Source: Stutzerimonas stutzeri TS44
Lineage (GTDB): Bacteria > Pseudomonadota > Gammaproteobacteria > Pseudomonadales > Pseudomonadaceae
Assembly: GCA_000263395.1 (NCBI GenBank)
Contig: AJXE01000019.1
Coordinates: 16,611 to 80,610, forward strand
DNA length: 64,000 nt
Direction of reading: 5' to 3'
Numbering within the stretch: position 1 is the first letter of the stretch; each line of letters begins with the position of its first letter. Below are positions 8,998 to 21,090 of the stretch, in pieces. The notes under the pieces were generated by a model. It did not search any database. It saw only the letters and a program-made list of their open reading frames with translations, and was not told the origin of the DNA. The translations under genes and the position numbers were made by a program.

Positions 8998-9816
8998 TCA
9001 GCGATTGAGCTGTCGCTGCGCCAGCTGTGCCGCCGAGCTGTTCGGGAACTGTGCGATGACCTGCCGCAGAATGCCCTGCGCCTTGTCACGATTACCCAGC
9101 CGCAGCTCGACATCGGCGAGCTTGTACAGCGAATCCGGCACCTTGTTGTGCTGCGGATAGAGCTGGCTGACCTTGGCGAAGGCCTGCCCGGCGCCCTGTA
9201 GGTCGCCTTTGGCCAGATTGACCTCGCCCAGCCAGTACTGGGCATTGCCGGCATACTGGCTGTTCGGATATTTGCGCAGAAATGCGCCGAATGCCTGGCT
9301 GGCCTTGTCGAAATCCTTGGCCTTGATCAGATCGAAGGCAGCGTCGTAATACAGCTTTTCCTTCGCCGGATCACCCGCCTGCTCACCCGCGGATACCGGA
9401 CTGCCTGGTGCAACACCGCCGGCGCCGGCACTCTGGCCAGCATCGGCAACGGAATTCTGACCTGTCGCGGCGCCACCACCGGCACCACTGGTCAAACGAC
9501 GATCGAGATCCTGATAACGCTCCAGGCCTTCCTGTTGCAGGCGCTGGATCTGGTTCTGTTGCTCCTCGAGCATGCCGCGCAATTGCGCGATCTCTTCCTG
9601 CATCTGCTGCAATTGCTGGAAGAGCATGCCCTGTGCCGAGGCTGGAGCAGTGGCTCCACCCCCGACATAGGCACCGCCACTCTCCGGCGCGGCCGTGGAA
9701 TAACCCGAGTTGCCGTAGGCGGCTCCCGAATCACCCTCGACTACCGGCACCTGGGCCGCCGCGAGCAGCGGCAACCCGAATACTGCGAAACTCAGAGCGT
9801 GGCGGTACTTGCGCAT
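8998..9816 (-). CDS. cpoB: Cell division coordinator CpoB (tol-pal system YbgF)
   Basis: CpoB is a periplasmic protein linking peptidoglycan synthesis by PBP1B with Tol-mediated outer-membrane constriction. The 272-aa product has a signal peptide (cleavage near AAA-Q, about residue 21), a trimerising coiled coil (about 60-110: FQQLQQMQEEIAQLRGMLEE), a low-complexity Gly/Ala/Ser linker, and a C-terminal TPR domain (about 150-270). It is the last gene of the tol-pal operon, 6 bp after pal. Confidence 0.94.
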   Translation of the reverse strand: MRKYRHALSFAVFGLPLLAAAQVPVVEGDSGAAYGNSGYSTAAPESGGAYVGGGATAPASAQGMLFQQLQQMQEEIAQLRGMLEEQQNQIQRLQQEGLERYQDLDRRLTSGAGGGAATGQNSVADAGQSAGAGGVAPGSPVSAGEQAGDPAKEKLYYDAAFDLIKAKDFDKASQAFGAFLRKYPNSQYAGNAQYWLGEVNLAKGDLQGAGQAFAKVSQLYPQHNKVPDSLYKLADVELRLGNRDKAQGILRQVIAQFPNSSAAQLAQRQLNR

Positions 9817-9822
9817 GGCGAA

Positions 9823-10326
9823 TTACTTGCGCAGTTCGACGCGACGGTTCTGCGCCCAGGACTGCTCGTCGTTGCCCGTGGCGATCGCACGCTCTTCGCC
9901 GTAGGAAACCAGTTCCAGTTGAGCCGGGGAAACGCCCTGCAGCACCAGGTAGCGCTGAACGGCCTTGGAGCGACGCTCGCCCAGAGCCATGTTGTACTCG
10001 CGGGTGCCGCGCTCGTCGGTGTGGCCTTCCAGAACGATGCGAGCGCCATTGCCTTTCAGGTCCTTGGCGTGTACGTCGAGGGCACGCATGGCTTCCGGCT
10101 TGAGGTCGGAGCTGTCGTACTCGAAGTAGAAGGTGGTGATGGCGCGCAGAGCGGCTTCTTCGCTCATGCTGCCGTCAACGGAACCAGCGTCCGCGCCGTA
10201 GCCAGCGTTAGGATCGATAGCGCCCGAGCCTTCGCCGGAATCGTCGCCGCCCTTGGAGGAGCAGCCAACAGCGACAGCCATGGCCAGAGCCAGCGCGGTG
10301 AACTTACCGAATTTCAGCATTTCCAT
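9823..10326 (-). CDS. pal: Peptidoglycan-associated lipoprotein Pal (OprL)
   Basis: Pal anchors the outer membrane to peptidoglycan and is the partner of TolB. The 167-aa product has a lipobox VAVGC (lipidated Cys22), a flexible Gly/Asp-rich linker, and an OmpA-like domain (about 60-167) with the peptidoglycan-binding stretch [20 protein letters not shown]. It is very close in sequence to P. aeruginosa OprL. The gap to tolB (56 bp) is larger than elsewhere in the operon, so an extra internal promoter is possible. Confidence 0.97.
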   Translation of the reverse strand: MEMLKFGKFTALALAMAVAVGCSSKGGDDSGEGSGAIDPNAGYGADAGSVDGSMSEEAALRAITTFYFEYDSSDLKPEAMRALDVHAKDLKGNGARIVLEGHTDERGTREYNMALGERRSKAVQRYLVLQGVSPAQLELVSYGEERAIATGNDEQSWAQNRRVELRK

Positions 10327-10382
10327 CTGTAATAACCCCAGGTGTGGTTTTGGTGTTTTGGTTTAAAAGCGTTGGTACCGCA

Positions 10383-11684
10383 TCAGTTCAGGTAAGGGGA
10401 CCAGGATGGCTCTCGGACTTCGCCTTGAGCAGTAGGAAGCGGGAGCCTCACTCGTCCATTGATGGAGACGAGCATCAAGACTCCCCGGCCCTGCTGGCGG
10501 GTTGCGTAGATTAGCATGGTGCCATTAGGCGCAACAGTGGGCGACTCGTCCAGAGTGGTCTCCGAGAGCAGGCGCAGACTGCCCCGCTGAAGGTCCTGCG
10601 CTGCGACCTTGAAGTTGGTGTAGCCATCCTGGCGATGGATCATCACCAGGGTCTTCTCGTCGGCCGACAGTTTCGGATTGGCATTGTAGTTACCGACGAA
10701 GGTGACCCGCTCCGCCGCACCACTGCCCAGCCGCTGCTTGTAGATTTGCGGCTTGCCGGCACGATCGGAGGTGAAATAGATGGTCTGACCGTCGGCACCC
10801 CAGAACGGCTCGGTGTCGATCGAATAGTGATTGGTCAGCCGCTGCAGCTGCCGCGAGCCCAGATTCATCACGTAGATTTCCGGGTTGCCATCCTTGGACA
10901 GCACGAACGCCAGGCGATTGCCGTCCGGCGAGAACGCCGGGGCGCCGTTGAGCCCCTCGAAGCCGGTGACCTGCTCGCGCCGGCCGGTATCGATGTGCTG
11001 GATGAAGATGCGCGGCCGCTTCTGCTCGAACGAGACATAGGCGATGCGGCGCCCGTCCGGCGAGTAGCGCGGCGACAGGATCGGTTCGCGCGATTGCAGC
11101 AGCGTCACCGCCCGCGCGCCGTCATAGTCGGAACGCTGCAGGGTGTAGCGCGTATTGGCGCTACCGAGACGCTCCGCCGTCACATACAGCAGGCGGGTGG
11201 AAAACGCCCCCTTGATCCCGGTGAGCTTCTCGAACGCCTGATCGGAGACATAGTGCGCCATGTCGCGCAACTGATCGGGCGAACCGCCGACGCTGCCGGT
11301 CATCACCTGCTGCTCGGTGGTCACGTTGAACACGCCGAACTGCACCTGCAGACGCCCACCGGCCGGCTGGATGCTGCCCACCACCACGTACTGGGCACCC
11401 AGAGCCTTCCAATCGCGGTAGATGATCTCGCTACCGCGGGTGGGCATGCTGATCATGTTCTGCCGCGGAATCGGCTGGAAAATTCCGGAATTGCGCAGGT
11501 CATTACCGATGATATCGGCCATGTCTTCGGGCAGCACGGTGCCGCCTTGCCAGCCGAACGGAACCACCGCCACCGGAATGGCGCGATCGGCACCGCTGGT
11601 GACGACGATGTTCTTCTCCTGCGCTACCGCCGTGCCCAGCAGGCAGCAGAGAAGGATGAGAAAACCTCGAAGGGAATTGATCAC
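10383..11684 (-). CDS. tolB: Tol-Pal translocation protein TolB
   Basis: Periplasmic beta-propeller protein that shuttles between Pal and TolA. The product is 433 aa, with a signal peptide (about 1-21, cleaved after AVA), an N-terminal alpha/beta domain carrying the TolA-binding segment, and a six-bladed WD40-like propeller with repeated SPDG/SADE blades ([26 protein letters not shown]). Its start overlaps the tolA stop by 4 bp (ATGA), which indicates translational coupling. Confidence 0.97.
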   Translation of the reverse strand: MINSLRGFLILLCCLLGTAVAQEKNIVVTSGADRAIPVAVVPFGWQGGTVLPEDMADIIGNDLRNSGIFQPIPRQNMISMPTRGSEIIYRDWKALGAQYVVVGSIQPAGGRLQVQFGVFNVTTEQQVMTGSVGGSPDQLRDMAHYVSDQAFEKLTGIKGAFSTRLLYVTAERLGSANTRYTLQRSDYDGARAVTLLQSREPILSPRYSPDGRRIAYVSFEQKRPRIFIQHIDTGRREQVTGFEGLNGAPAFSPDGNRLAFVLSKDGNPEIYVMNLGSRQLQRLTNHYSIDTEPFWGADGQTIYFTSDRAGKPQIYKQRLGSGAAERVTFVGNYNANPKLSADEKTLVMIHRQDGYTNFKVAAQDLQRGSLRLLSETTLDESPTVAPNGTMLIYATRQQGRGVLMLVSINGRVRLPLPTAQGEVREPSWSPYLN

Positions 11685-12682
11685 AACGCTAGATCCTCTG
11701 GCGTGAACGTCATTTTGAACGATCGGTAGGGTTGGAAATCCTGCGGGCTGAGTCCCTGCATTTCCGTCAACCGACCAATATTCCTCACTGCGGCGACAGC
11801 GGAGTTGTCGAACGGCACATCGCCACTCGACCTCGCCACGCTGACTCCGGTAATCGTGCCGTCAGGCAGCATGTTCACCTGCAACTGTACCGACATGTTG
11901 TTGCGGGCCGAAGGCGGACGCGTCCAGCCTTCGGCGGCGCGCATGCGAATCAGGTCGTCGAAGTTGCCCGCCACCTGGTCGCCCTGGCTGTCGGCCAGCG
12001 CCTGCTGGCGCTCGGTTGTGTCCGATAGCAGCTCGGCCAATGCCTGCGCCTTCTTCTCCTCGGCCGCTTTACGCGCAGCCTCTGCCGCAGCCTTCTTCTT
12101 CGCCGCTTCGGCCGCGGCCTTTTTCTTGGCGTCTTCGGCCGCTTTCTTCTTCGCCTGCTCGGCTGCCGCCTTTTTCTTCGCTTCCTCGGCAGCCTTCTTC
12201 TTGGCCTCTTCAGCCGCTTTCTTCTTCGCCTCTTCGGCCGCCTTCTTCTTGGCGATATCGGCCTGTTTCTGCTGTTCGACCTTCTTGGCTTCCTCGGCCT
12301 TCTTCGCCTCGGCAGTCTTCTTGGCAGCGGCCGCTTTCTCCGCTTCGGCCTTTCGAGCCTGCTCGGCCTTCTTTTGTTCCGCGGCCTTGGCCGCCGCCTG
12401 CTTCTGCTGCTCGACCTTGCGCTGTTCCATCTGCTCGGTCTCGTACTGCTTGGCAGCGGTCTTCTTGGCTTCGCCGGCGATCTTCTGGTTGGTCTGGGTC
12501 GTCGCCTGGCTTTGCGATTTGAGCTGGTACAGCGTGGCCTGGACGATGGGCTTGGACGGCGGCAACTCGGGCGTCATGGCGAAACTGACGAAAAGCAGGC
12601 CGAAGATGATGACATGCAGGCCTACCGCCAGAATGACGGGCCAGAAATAGCTTTGCGCAGGAGAGCGTTCAGCGTGTTGCAT
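11681..12682 (-). CDS. tolA: Cell envelope integrity protein TolA
   Basis: TolA spans from the inner membrane to Pal/TolB and transmits energy from TolQR. The 333-aa product has one N-terminal membrane helix (about 15-37), a long alanine/lysine/glutamate-rich helix (about 60-215) and a C-terminal globular domain (about 225-333). The helical part contains repeated KKAAEEA units of about 8 residues, visible as a DNA repeat around 12110-12260, which may vary in copy number. The gene overlaps tolR by one base (TGATG) and tolB by four. Confidence 0.95.
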   Translation of the reverse strand: MQHAERSPAQSYFWPVILAVGLHVIIFGLLFVSFAMTPELPPSKPIVQATLYQLKSQSQATTQTNQKIAGEAKKTAAKQYETEQMEQRKVEQQKQAAAKAAEQKKAEQARKAEAEKAAAAKKTAEAKKAEEAKKVEQQKQADIAKKKAAEEAKKKAAEEAKKKAAEEAKKKAAAEQAKKKAAEDAKKKAAAEAAKKKAAAEAARKAAEEKKAQALAELLSDTTERQQALADSQGDQVAGNFDDLIRMRAAEGWTRPPSARNNMSVQLQVNMLPDGTITGVSVARSSGDVPFDNSAVAAVRNIGRLTEMQGLSPQDFQPYRSFKMTFTPEDLAL

Positions 12683-13134
12683 CAGGGCGCCTCGGTGATC
12701 AGGCCGACGTTGCCCACGCCCGCTTCCTGCAGCCCACCCATCGCGGCCATGACCGAGCCGTAATCGACCGCCTTGTCGCCACGCACGAATACCTGCACCT
12801 GCTTACCCTGGCTGCGGTTCTGATTCATGATCGCGGTGACCGCCCGGGTCATCTCGTCGAGCGTCAGCGCACGATCCTGCACGGTATCGGTGTCCACCTC
12901 GCTGCCCATGTTCCAGTAATAGGTCTTGTCGGCCTTGATCGAGATGGTCAGCACCTGCGCATTGTTGTCCTGCGGCAGCGCCTCGCTGCTGACCTTGGGC
13001 AGATCGACCTTCACGCCCTGGTTGAGCATGGGCGCAGTCACCATGAAGATCACCAGCAGCACCAGCATCACGTCGATGTAGGGCACCACGTTCATCTCGG
13101 CGACGGGCTTGCGTCTGTTGCGAATTCTGGCCAT
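12682..13134 (-). CDS. tolR: Tol-Pal protein TolR
   Basis: ExbD/TolR family proton-channel partner of TolQ. The 150-aa protein has one membrane helix (about 17-38) starting PYIDVMLVLLVIF, with the essential Asp of the family (D in YIDV). I chose the ATG at 13134, inside the tolQ 3' end by about 12 bp from its stop, over an alternative five codons upstream, because it gives the standard start MARIRNRRK. Confidence 0.95.
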   Translation of the reverse strand: MARIRNRRKPVAEMNVVPYIDVMLVLLVIFMVTAPMLNQGVKVDLPKVSSEALPQDNNAQVLTISIKADKTYYWNMGSEVDTDTVQDRALTLDEMTRAVTAIMNQNRSQGKQVQVFVRGDKAVDYGSVMAAMGGLQEAGVGNVGLITEAP

Positions 13135-13145
13135 GGCCTGAGGCC

Positions 13146-13838
13146 TCAATCTTCGGTGGTGTGGACTTTGCGGTGCAGGATCGCCTGGAACTCGTCGGCA
13201 AAGGTGTAGTAGCGCCCGATCAGCATCTCGCCACGCGCGGAGAAGCGGTTATAGGCGATCACCGCCGGAATTGCGGCGAACAGGCCGATGGCGGTGGCGA
13301 TCAGCGCTTCGGCGATGCCCGGGGCGACGGTCGCCAGGGTCGCCTGCTGCACCTGGGCCAGGCCGCGGAAGGAGTTCATGATGCCCCACACCGTGCCGAA
13401 CAGGCCGATGTAGGGGCTGGTCGAACCGACGGTGGCGAGGAACGGCAGGCTCTGCTCGAGCTTTTCTTCCTCGCGGGAGATGGCCACGCGCATGGCGCGG
13501 TTGACGCCGTCCATCACCGCATCCGGATCGACGCCCTGCTGCTGGCGCAGCCGGGAGAACTCCTTGAAACCGGCGCGGAAGATCTGCTCGACCCCCGAAT
13601 CCGGGTCAGGATTGCTGCCGGCCTGACGGTACAGCTTGGACAGATCGATGCCCGACCAGAAGCGCTCCTCGAAGGTATCCAGCGAACGCTTGGCGGCGCG
13701 CAGCAGATTGCCGCGCTGGAAAATCATGATCCACGAGGTGACCGAGGCCCCCACAAGGATCAGCATCACCAGCTGCACCACGAAGCTGGCGTTGCTGATC
13801 AGGCTCCACATGGACATGTGATCGACGTTGGCTTCCAC
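13146..13838 (-). CDS. tolQ: Tol-Pal protein TolQ
   Basis: TolQ forms the proton-motive-force-driven motor with TolR. The product is 230 aa with three membrane helices (about 18-40, 135-160, 172-195) and the conserved TVGSTSPYIGLFGTVWGIM stretch. The start is GTG at 13838, with AGGAG about 8 bp upstream. The gene follows ybgC by 2 bp. Confidence 0.96.
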   Translation of the reverse strand: MEANVDHMSMWSLISNASFVVQLVMLILVGASVTSWIMIFQRGNLLRAAKRSLDTFEERFWSGIDLSKLYRQAGSNPDPDSGVEQIFRAGFKEFSRLRQQQGVDPDAVMDGVNRAMRVAISREEEKLEQSLPFLATVGSTSPYIGLFGTVWGIMNSFRGLAQVQQATLATVAPGIAEALIATAIGLFAAIPAVIAYNRFSARGEMLIGRYYTFADEFQAILHRKVHTTED

Positions 13839-13840
13839 GC

Positions 13841-14284
13841 TTACTCTCCTGCAGGGGATAGACCCGAGCCGGCGAAGGCTTCGCGCAGCGCTTCGGGAAT
13901 GGCTCGGGGTTTCAGACTTTCGGCACGCACGCAGGCCACCAGGACCTGACCTTCACACAGCAGTCGCCCATCCGCGGCACGCCTGACCTGCTGCTTGAAA
14001 CACAGGCTGGCACGCTTCATTTCGACCACCTCGGCACTCACCAGCAGCTCGTCGTCCAGTCGCGCCGGGGCGTGATAGCGCGCCTCGCACGAATGCACGA
14101 CGAACAGCAGGTCCTCCCCGACGAGCTGCGACTGATCGAAACCCAGATCGCGCAGGCGTTCGGTACGAGCCCGTTCCATGAACTTGAGGTAGTTGACGTA
14201 GTAGACGATGCCGCCCGCGTCGGTGTCCTCGTAATAGACCCGACAGCGATGGACGAACGGCTCAGCGTTGATTTGCGCGCGCAT
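13841..14284 (-). CDS. ybgC: Tol-Pal-associated acyl-CoA thioesterase YbgC
   Basis: Hot-dog-fold thioesterase acting on short-chain or malonyl-type acyl-CoA, always found at the head of tol-pal. The 147-aa protein shows the active-site motif [13 protein letters not shown] (about residues 17-29). Start chosen at the ATG at 14284 ([10 protein letters not shown]) over one nine codons upstream because it matches the usual family N-terminus; the SD is weak. First gene of ybgC-tolQRAB-pal-cpoB, 51 bp after ruvB. Confidence 0.92.
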   Translation of the reverse strand: MRAQINAEPFVHRCRVYYEDTDAGGIVYYVNYLKFMERARTERLRDLGFDQSQLVGEDLLFVVHSCEARYHAPARLDDELLVSAEVVEMKRASLCFKQQVRRAADGRLLCEGQVLVACVRAESLKPRAIPEALREAFAGSGLSPAGE

Positions 14285-14335
14285 ACTAGTGCCCGGCCTG
14301 GAAAATGCCAATTGGGTGGGTGAACAATATTTTCA

Positions 14336-15388
14336 TCAATCCGTGTCGCCGCCGAACAGGTCCGGCGTGGGTGCTTCAGCCAGGCGCCGCGGCAGGTTCA
14401 GACCGAAGTGCAGATAGGCGTGCCGCGTAACCACGCGCCCGCGCGGCGTACGCATGATGTAGCCCTGCTGGATCAGGTAGGGCTCGAGCACATCCTCGAT
14501 GGTATGGCGCTCCTCGCTGATGGCGGCGGCCAGGCTGTCGACGCCCACCGGCCCGCCGTCGAACTTCTCGATCAGCGCCAGCAGCAGGCGGCGATCCTGA
14601 TGATCGAAGCCACGCTCGTCGACATCCAGCATGTTCAACGCCAGGTCGGCGATCTCGCGGGTGATCTCGCCGCGTCCGCGCACCTCGGCGAAATCGCGCA
14701 CGCGGCGCAGCAGGCGGTTGGCGATCCGCGGCGTGCCGCGCGCGCGGCGGGCGATCTCGTAGGCGCCCGCCGCTTCGGTCGGCAACCCGAGGATGCCCGC
14801 CGAACGACTGACGATGGTCGCCAGGTCCTCGGTCGAGTAGAACTCCAGGCGCTGCACGATACCGAAGCGGTCGCGCAGCGGATTGGTCAGCATGCCGGCG
14901 CGGGTGGTCGCACCGACCAGGGTGAAGGGCGGCAGATCGAGCTTGATCGAGCGCGCCGCCGGGCCTTCGCCGATCATGATGTCGAGCTGGAAATCCTCCA
15001 TCGCCGGATACAGCACTTCCTCGACGATCGGGGACAGACGATGGATCTCATCGACGAACAGCACGTCGCCGGCTTCCAGATTGGTCAGCAGCGCGGCGAG
15101 ATCGCCCGGGCGCTCGAGGACCGGGCCGGACGTGCTCTTGATCGAGACGCCCATCTCCTCGGCGATGATGTTCGCCAGGGTGGTCTTGCCGAGGCCCGGC
15201 GGGCCGAAGATCAGGGTGTGGTCCAGCGCCTCGCCGCGGCCCTTGGCGGCACGGATGAACAGGTCCATCTGCTCGCGCACCACCGGCTGGCCGATGTATT
15301 CGGCCAGTCGTAACGGACGGATGGCGCGGTCCAGCTGCTCGTCGCGGTCACGACTGCTGGCGGTGATCAGGCGGTCGGCTTCGATCAT
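14336..15388 (-). CDS. ruvB: Holliday junction branch migration ATPase RuvB
   Basis: Hexameric AAA+ motor that drives branch migration with RuvA. The 350-aa protein has Walker A GPPGLGKT (62-69), Walker B LFVDEIH and the C-terminal winged helix with [16 protein letters not shown]. Start at the ATG at 15388 (MIEADRLI) rather than nine codons upstream, where the frame would run into ruvA. It is 4 bp after ruvA. Confidence 0.97.
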   Translation of the reverse strand: MIEADRLITASSRDRDEQLDRAIRPLRLAEYIGQPVVREQMDLFIRAAKGRGEALDHTLIFGPPGLGKTTLANIIAEEMGVSIKSTSGPVLERPGDLAALLTNLEAGDVLFVDEIHRLSPIVEEVLYPAMEDFQLDIMIGEGPAARSIKLDLPPFTLVGATTRAGMLTNPLRDRFGIVQRLEFYSTEDLATIVSRSAGILGLPTEAAGAYEIARRARGTPRIANRLLRRVRDFAEVRGRGEITREIADLALNMLDVDERGFDHQDRRLLLALIEKFDGGPVGVDSLAAAISEERHTIEDVLEPYLIQQGYIMRTPRGRVVTRHAYLHFGLNLPRRLAEAPTPDLFGGDTD

Positions 15389-15392
15389 GGCG

Positions 15393-15998
15393 CTACACCA
15401 TGCCCTTGAGGGCACGGCGAATCAATTCTTCACTGCTCAAACCGTCTTCCTGTATGGCACCGACCGCCCGACTGGCTTCCTGCGGCTTGAACCCCAGGGA
15501 AATCAGGGCGCTGACCGCATCGTTCTCGGCGCTTGTGACTGCGCCGACACCACGAGGTTCAACCACCAGCGTGGCGATCGAGGGCATGGTTTCCCAGGCC
15601 TTGAAGCGATCCTTGAGCTCGACCAGCAGGCGCTCGGCAGTCTTCTTGCCGACCCCCGGGATCTTCACCAGGGTCGATGTGTCCTGCGCCTGCACGCAAC
15701 GCACCAGCTCGTCCACCTCCAGCCCGGACATCAGCGCCAGCGCCAGCTTCGGCCCTACGCCGTTGAGGCGGATCAGTTCGCGAAACAGCTCGCGTTCGCG
15801 CTTCTCGAAGAAGCCGTAGAGCAACTGGGCGTCTTCGCGCACCACCAGATGGGTGTGCAGCGTGACGCTTTCGCCAACGCCGGGCAGGCGATAGAGCGTG
15901 GTCATCGGCACCTCGACCTCATAGCCGACGCCGCTCGCATCGAGAAGCAGATGAGGCGGCTGCTTTTCCGCCAGGGTGCCACGCAAACGTCCGATCAC
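15393..15998 (-). CDS. ruvA: Holliday junction branch migration protein RuvA
   Basis: RuvA binds the four-way junction and loads RuvB. The true start is a GTG at 15998, with GGAGG 9 bp upstream; it gives [17 protein letters not shown] and a 201-aa product, the normal family size. A longer open frame upstream has no family similarity. Contents: OB-fold domain (1-62), two HhH motifs (about 70-140) and the C-terminal RuvB-binding domain (about 155-201). Confidence 0.95.
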   Translation of the reverse strand: MIGRLRGTLAEKQPPHLLLDASGVGYEVEVPMTTLYRLPGVGESVTLHTHLVVREDAQLLYGFFEKRERELFRELIRLNGVGPKLALALMSGLEVDELVRCVQAQDTSTLVKIPGVGKKTAERLLVELKDRFKAWETMPSIATLVVEPRGVGAVTSAENDAVSALISLGFKPQEASRAVGAIQEDGLSSEELIRRALKGMV

Positions 15999-16069
15999 GA
16001 TTCCGCTTCCTCCAACATCGCCGGTCTCGCCCGGCGGCTGCCAAAACTGTTCTACCGCCACAAGCGGGA

Positions 16070-16594
16070 CTACAAGCGCAAACGTCCGCCCCGGCGCTTG
16101 GCGCCGCTCAAACCATGCGGAATCAGGCTCTGCCGATGATGCGCATGGCACAGCGCGATGGCTAGCGCATCGGAGGCATCGATCTGCGGCTTTTCCAGCA
16201 GCTTGAGCAAGTGCATGACCATCATCTGGACTTGCTGCTTGTCCGCCCCACCGGTTCCGGCGATCGCCTGCTTGACCTGGGTCGCCGTGTACTCGGCGAT
16301 CTGCAGGCCGGCCTCGGCACCGGCGACGATTGCCGCACCGCGCGCCTGGCCGAGCTTGAGCGCCGAATCGGCGTTACGCGCCATGAACACCTGCTCGATG
16401 CCCATCGTCACCGGGCCGTAGGTCCGGATCACCTCGCTGACGCCGCTGAATACCGCTCGCAGACGCTCGGCCAGCTCGCCGCTGCCGGTGCGAATGCAGC
16501 CCGAAGCCACGTATTCGCAGCCACGCCCGGTGTCACGCACCACCCCGTAGCCGGTAATTCGCGAGCCGGGGTCGATTCCCAAAATCAGCGTCAT
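16070..16594 (-). CDS. ruvC: Crossover junction endodeoxyribonuclease RuvC
   Basis: Dimeric resolvase that cuts Holliday junctions. The 174-aa protein has an RNase H-like fold with catalytic Asp8 ([13 protein letters not shown]), a Glu in GIEQVF (about 67), and acidic residues near the C-terminus in [14 protein letters not shown]. It heads ruvCAB, 71 bp before ruvA and 166 bp after the YebC-family gene. Confidence 0.97.
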   Translation of the reverse strand: MTLILGIDPGSRITGYGVVRDTGRGCEYVASGCIRTGSGELAERLRAVFSGVSEVIRTYGPVTMGIEQVFMARNADSALKLGQARGAAIVAGAEAGLQIAEYTATQVKQAIAGTGGADKQQVQMMVMHLLKLLEKPQIDASDALAIALCHAHHRQSLIPHGLSGAKRRGGRLRL

Positions 16595-16703
16595 GCCTGT
16601 GGTCGCGCTGTCTATTTATCCAGTGCACGAGTATACGGCTGCGCCCTACGGCGCGCCACCGTCGAGCCGATTCAGGCCCGGTGATTTCCTCAGGCTGGCG
16701 CGC

Positions 16704-16742
16704 ATAAAAAAGCCGGAAGCGCCGCTGGGCGTCTTCCGGCCT
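16704..16742 (-). terminator. Rho-independent terminator after the YebC-family gene
   Basis: On the minus strand GCCGGAAG, a 14-nt loop and CTTCCGGC are followed by TTTTTTAT. It separates the regulator gene from ruvCAB. Confidence 0.9.
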
Positions 16743-16760
16743 TCTTCGATCCAGATGCCG

Positions 16761-17510
16761 TCAGCCGAGCTGTTCCATGATCTCGTCCGCGATCTCGGCG
16801 TTGTGGTAGACGTTCTGCACGTCGTCCAGATCCTCCAGCGCATCGATCAGGCGCAGCACCTTCTGCGCGGTCTCGACATCGGCGATCGGAGCGGTGATCG
16901 AGGGGATCATCGCGACTTCAGCCTCATCACCCTTGAAGCCAGCCTGGGTCAGCGCCTCGTTGACCGAGAGGAAGTCGGCGAAGCTGGTGTAGATCTCCAC
17001 CGAGCCGTCCTCCTGGCTGACCACATCGTCGGCGCCCGCTTCCAGCGCCGCTTCCATCAGCGCGTCCTCGTCGACACCCGGCGCGTAGCTGATCTGCCCC
17101 TTGCGATCGAACATGTAGGCCACGGAACCATCGGTGCCAAGGTTGCCGCCATTCTTGCTGAAGGCGTGGCGCACCTCGGCCGCAGTACGGTTACGGTTGT
17201 CGGTCATGGCCTCGATGATGATGGCCACGCCGCTGGGTGCGTAGCCCTCATAGGTCAGCTCGGTCATGTTGTCGGCTTCGTTGGAGCCGGCACCACGGGC
17301 GATGGCACGGTCGATCACGTCGCGCGACATGTTGGCGGTCAGCGCCTTGTCCACCGCCAGGCGCAGGCGCGGGTTGTCCGCGGGTACGCCACCGCCGTGT
17401 TTGGCCGCCACGGTCAATTCGCGAATCAGCTTGGTGAAGATCTTGCCCCGCTTGGCGTCCTGACGCTCCTTGCGGTGCTTGATGTTGGCCCATTTGGAAT
17501 GACCAGCCAT
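16761..17510 (-). CDS. yebC: YebC/PmpR-family transcriptional regulator
   Basis: A 249-aa TACO1/YebC protein. The N-terminus [21 protein letters not shown] and the three-domain layout are diagnostic. In P. aeruginosa the ortholog (PmpR) represses the quinolone signal regulator pqsR; other relatives act on ribosomes to relieve proline stalling. Because pqsR is not at its usual place in this window, the ribosome or another target is equally plausible. Position between aspS and ruvC is conserved. Confidence 0.92.
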   Translation of the reverse strand: MAGHSKWANIKHRKERQDAKRGKIFTKLIRELTVAAKHGGGVPADNPRLRLAVDKALTANMSRDVIDRAIARGAGSNEADNMTELTYEGYAPSGVAIIIEAMTDNRNRTAAEVRHAFSKNGGNLGTDGSVAYMFDRKGQISYAPGVDEDALMEAALEAGADDVVSQEDGSVEIYTSFADFLSVNEALTQAGFKGDEAEVAMIPSITAPIADVETAQKVLRLIDALEDLDDVQNVYHNAEIADEIMEQLG

Positions 17511-17609
17511 AACTCACTCCATTTCTTCAACTGGATCAGTAGTTCCGAAACCCACCCCGCGGGCGGGCTTCGCCGAATCGCCTGGCAAATCGCTACCGCC
17601 AAGACGAAG

Positions 17610-17631
17610 AAGCCTGGCAAAACCAGGCTTC
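17610..17631 (-). terminator. Probable terminator after aspS
   Basis: On the minus strand AAGCCTGG, TTTT and CCAGGCTT form a stem-loop followed by CTTCGTCTT, a weak U-tract. It lies 10 bp after the aspS stop. Confidence 0.6.
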
Positions 17632-17640
17632 CGATGGTGC

Positions 17641-19416
<1,776 letters not shown>

Positions 19417-19717
19417 GGTGGTGTTCGCTTCTCGTATCTTTGATTCGTTAGGTCGCTGGAGCCGCGGTGCCGGCGCACGATTGCCGGGCGCCGCTTCCTG
19501 GCTATCGAGCCGCCGGGCACAAGCGCGGGATTATATCCACATAATCGTCACGACGCAGCCGTCGCCCGGCAGCCGAGCCTGCGCATTCGCTCGCAGGGAA
19601 CCCACGACGATGAGCCCCTTCCAAAGCCAGGTGGCCTGCCGCGGCGCCAGTTCAGCAACAAAAGCCGCGACTTTTCTGGCATAACTGCAATCGGATCACC
19701 CACCAAGGAGAACAACC
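19417..19717. other. Divergent intergenic region aspS / dps
   Basis: These 301 bp hold no convincing gene. They contain an 18-bp inverted repeat (19529-19546) and an SD (AAGGAG) before dps. I see no strong consensus sigma-70 promoter. Confidence 0.6.
19529..19546. promoter_or_regulatory. Inverted repeat GATTAT-N6-ATAATC, possible operator
   Basis: A perfect 6-bp inverted repeat with a 6-bp spacer in an otherwise GC-rich gap. It lies 113 bp before aspS and 172 bp before dps, so it could serve either side. No binding protein is assigned. Confidence 0.4.
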
Positions 19718-20188
19718 ATGGAAATCGATATCGGCATCGCCGAACAGGACCGTGCCGCCATCGCAGAAGGGCTGTCTCGTCTGCTCGCCGACACCTATAC
19801 GCTGTACCTGAAGACCCACAACTTCCACTGGAACGTCACCGGGCCGATGTTCAACACGCTGCACACCATGTTCGAGACCCAGTACACCGAACTGGCGCTC
19901 GCCGTGGACGAGATCGCCGAGCGTATCCGCGCCCTCGGCTTCCCGGCGCCGGGAACCTACGCCGCCTATGCGCGCCTGTCGTCGATCAAGGAAGACGAAG
20001 GCGTGCCGTCTGCCGAGCAGATGATCAAGCTGCTGGTCGAAGGTCAGGAAGCGGTCGTGCGCACCGCTCGCGGCATCTTCCCGCTGCTGGAGAAGGTCAG
20101 CGACGAGCCGACCGCAGACCTGCTGACCCAGCGCATGCAGATCCACGAAAAGACCGCCTGGATGCTGCGCAGCCTGCTGGCAGCCTGA
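19718..20188 (+). CDS. dps: Dps-family DNA-binding/ferroxidase protein
   Basis: A 156-aa ferritin-like protein that stores iron with peroxide as oxidant and protects DNA. The four inter-subunit ferroxidase residues align by spacing with E. coli Dps: His37, His49, Asp64, Glu68 in the segment [13 protein letters not shown]...VDEIAER. The N-terminal tail is short with few basic residues, so DNA condensation may be weaker than in E. coli. Strong SD AGGAG. Equivalent to the P. aeruginosa PA0962 locus (from memory). Confidence 0.93.
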   Translation: MEIDIGIAEQDRAAIAEGLSRLLADTYTLYLKTHNFHWNVTGPMFNTLHTMFETQYTELALAVDEIAERIRALGFPAPGTYAAYARLSSIKEDEGVPSAEQMIKLLVEGQEAVVRTARGIFPLLEKVSDEPTADLLTQRMQIHEKTAWMLRSLLAA

Positions 20189-20429
20189 GTCATCCTCGCC
20201 GAGGCGGGCCGCCTGCCGCCTCGGCCGCAGATTCCCTCCCCCGGGTGCGCCGCCAGCGTGCGCCCGGCCAAAGGCTCATTTGAGCGCCACCGGCCTTTGC
20301 TGTTAAATACGGCCGCGCTGCGGCGCCGAGTCTCTCGCCAGTCAGACATCTGCACGTCTGCTAGCTCATTTCCCAGGCATTCGCCTGCCGCCGCCTTTTC
20401 CTGTCGTGTATCCACTACGAGTCATAAGA

Positions 20430-21041
20430 ATGCTCAAGATCGTCCATGTACTAACCGGCGTCCTCGCCCTGCTCCTGTCATTCGTCCCCAGCCTGCGCGG
20501 CGACCTGCCGCTTCTTCTGCAACCAGCCGCACTCACTCTGCTGATGATCGGCCTGCTGAATATTCAGTTCATTCCGTCGACTACCGCGAACACCGATCCA
20601 CGCACCCGTCCCGTTCTGCTCGGAGTATCGGCGTTGCTGGTGCTGGCCGCCGCCGTCCAGGCACTCATCCTGCTGCTGCCGCTGGAGCAGATCGCCGGCC
20701 AACCGGCCACGCTCGCCAGCCTGCTGCTGGTATTCGTCGCCGTACTCCTGCACCTGGCGACCACTCGCACCCAGCGCCAGCCACAGCGCGAACGCCCGCG
20801 GCAGCAGCGCGCGCCCGCCGCCAGCGTCGGCGGCGCCGGCCGGGAAACCGGTACGGTGAAGTGGTTCAACACGTCCAAAGGCTTCGGCTTCATTTCCCGC
20901 GATAGTGGCGACGACGTGTTCGTGCATTTCCGTGCGATTCGCGGCGAAGGCCATCGCGTGCTGACCGAAGGCCAGCGCGTCGAATTCACCATCATGATGC
21001 GTGACAAGGGCCTGCAGGCCGAGGACGTGGTCACGCTGTAA
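20430..21041 (+). CDS. Membrane-anchored cold-shock-domain protein
   Basis: A 203-aa fusion: about three or four hydrophobic helices in the first 120 residues, a basic Arg/Gln-rich linker (about 121-140) and a C-terminal cold-shock domain (about 143-203) with GTVKWFN, RNP1-like KGFGFI and RNP2-like VFVHF. The nucleic-acid-binding face is therefore predicted to sit at the inner membrane, facing the cytoplasm. The gene position next to dps and slyX is conserved in Pseudomonas, but I know of no defined function. Start at the ATG at 20430; a GTG at 20406 in the same frame is possible. Confidence 0.85.
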   Translation: MLKIVHVLTGVLALLLSFVPSLRGDLPLLLQPAALTLLMIGLLNIQFIPSTTANTDPRTRPVLLGVSALLVLAAAVQALILLLPLEQIAGQPATLASLLLVFVAVLLHLATTRTQRQPQRERPRQQRAPAASVGGAGRETGTVKWFNTSKGFGFISRDSGDDVFVHFRAIRGEGHRVLTEGQRVEFTIMMRDKGLQAEDVVTL

Positions 21042-21090
21042 TTGCGATGCCGGCAGGTGTGCAGCCTGCCGGCCTCTCGCGCTCCACCCG

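Noticed and set aside
11990..12480. Repetitive DNA in tolA as a minisatellite or CRISPR-like array
   Set aside because: The repeats are codon-level (Lys-Ala-Glu units of the TolA helix); no spacers.
15999..16151. N-terminal extension of ruvA by 51 codons
   Set aside because: It would overlap ruvC; the GTG at 15998 gives the family start and a good SD.
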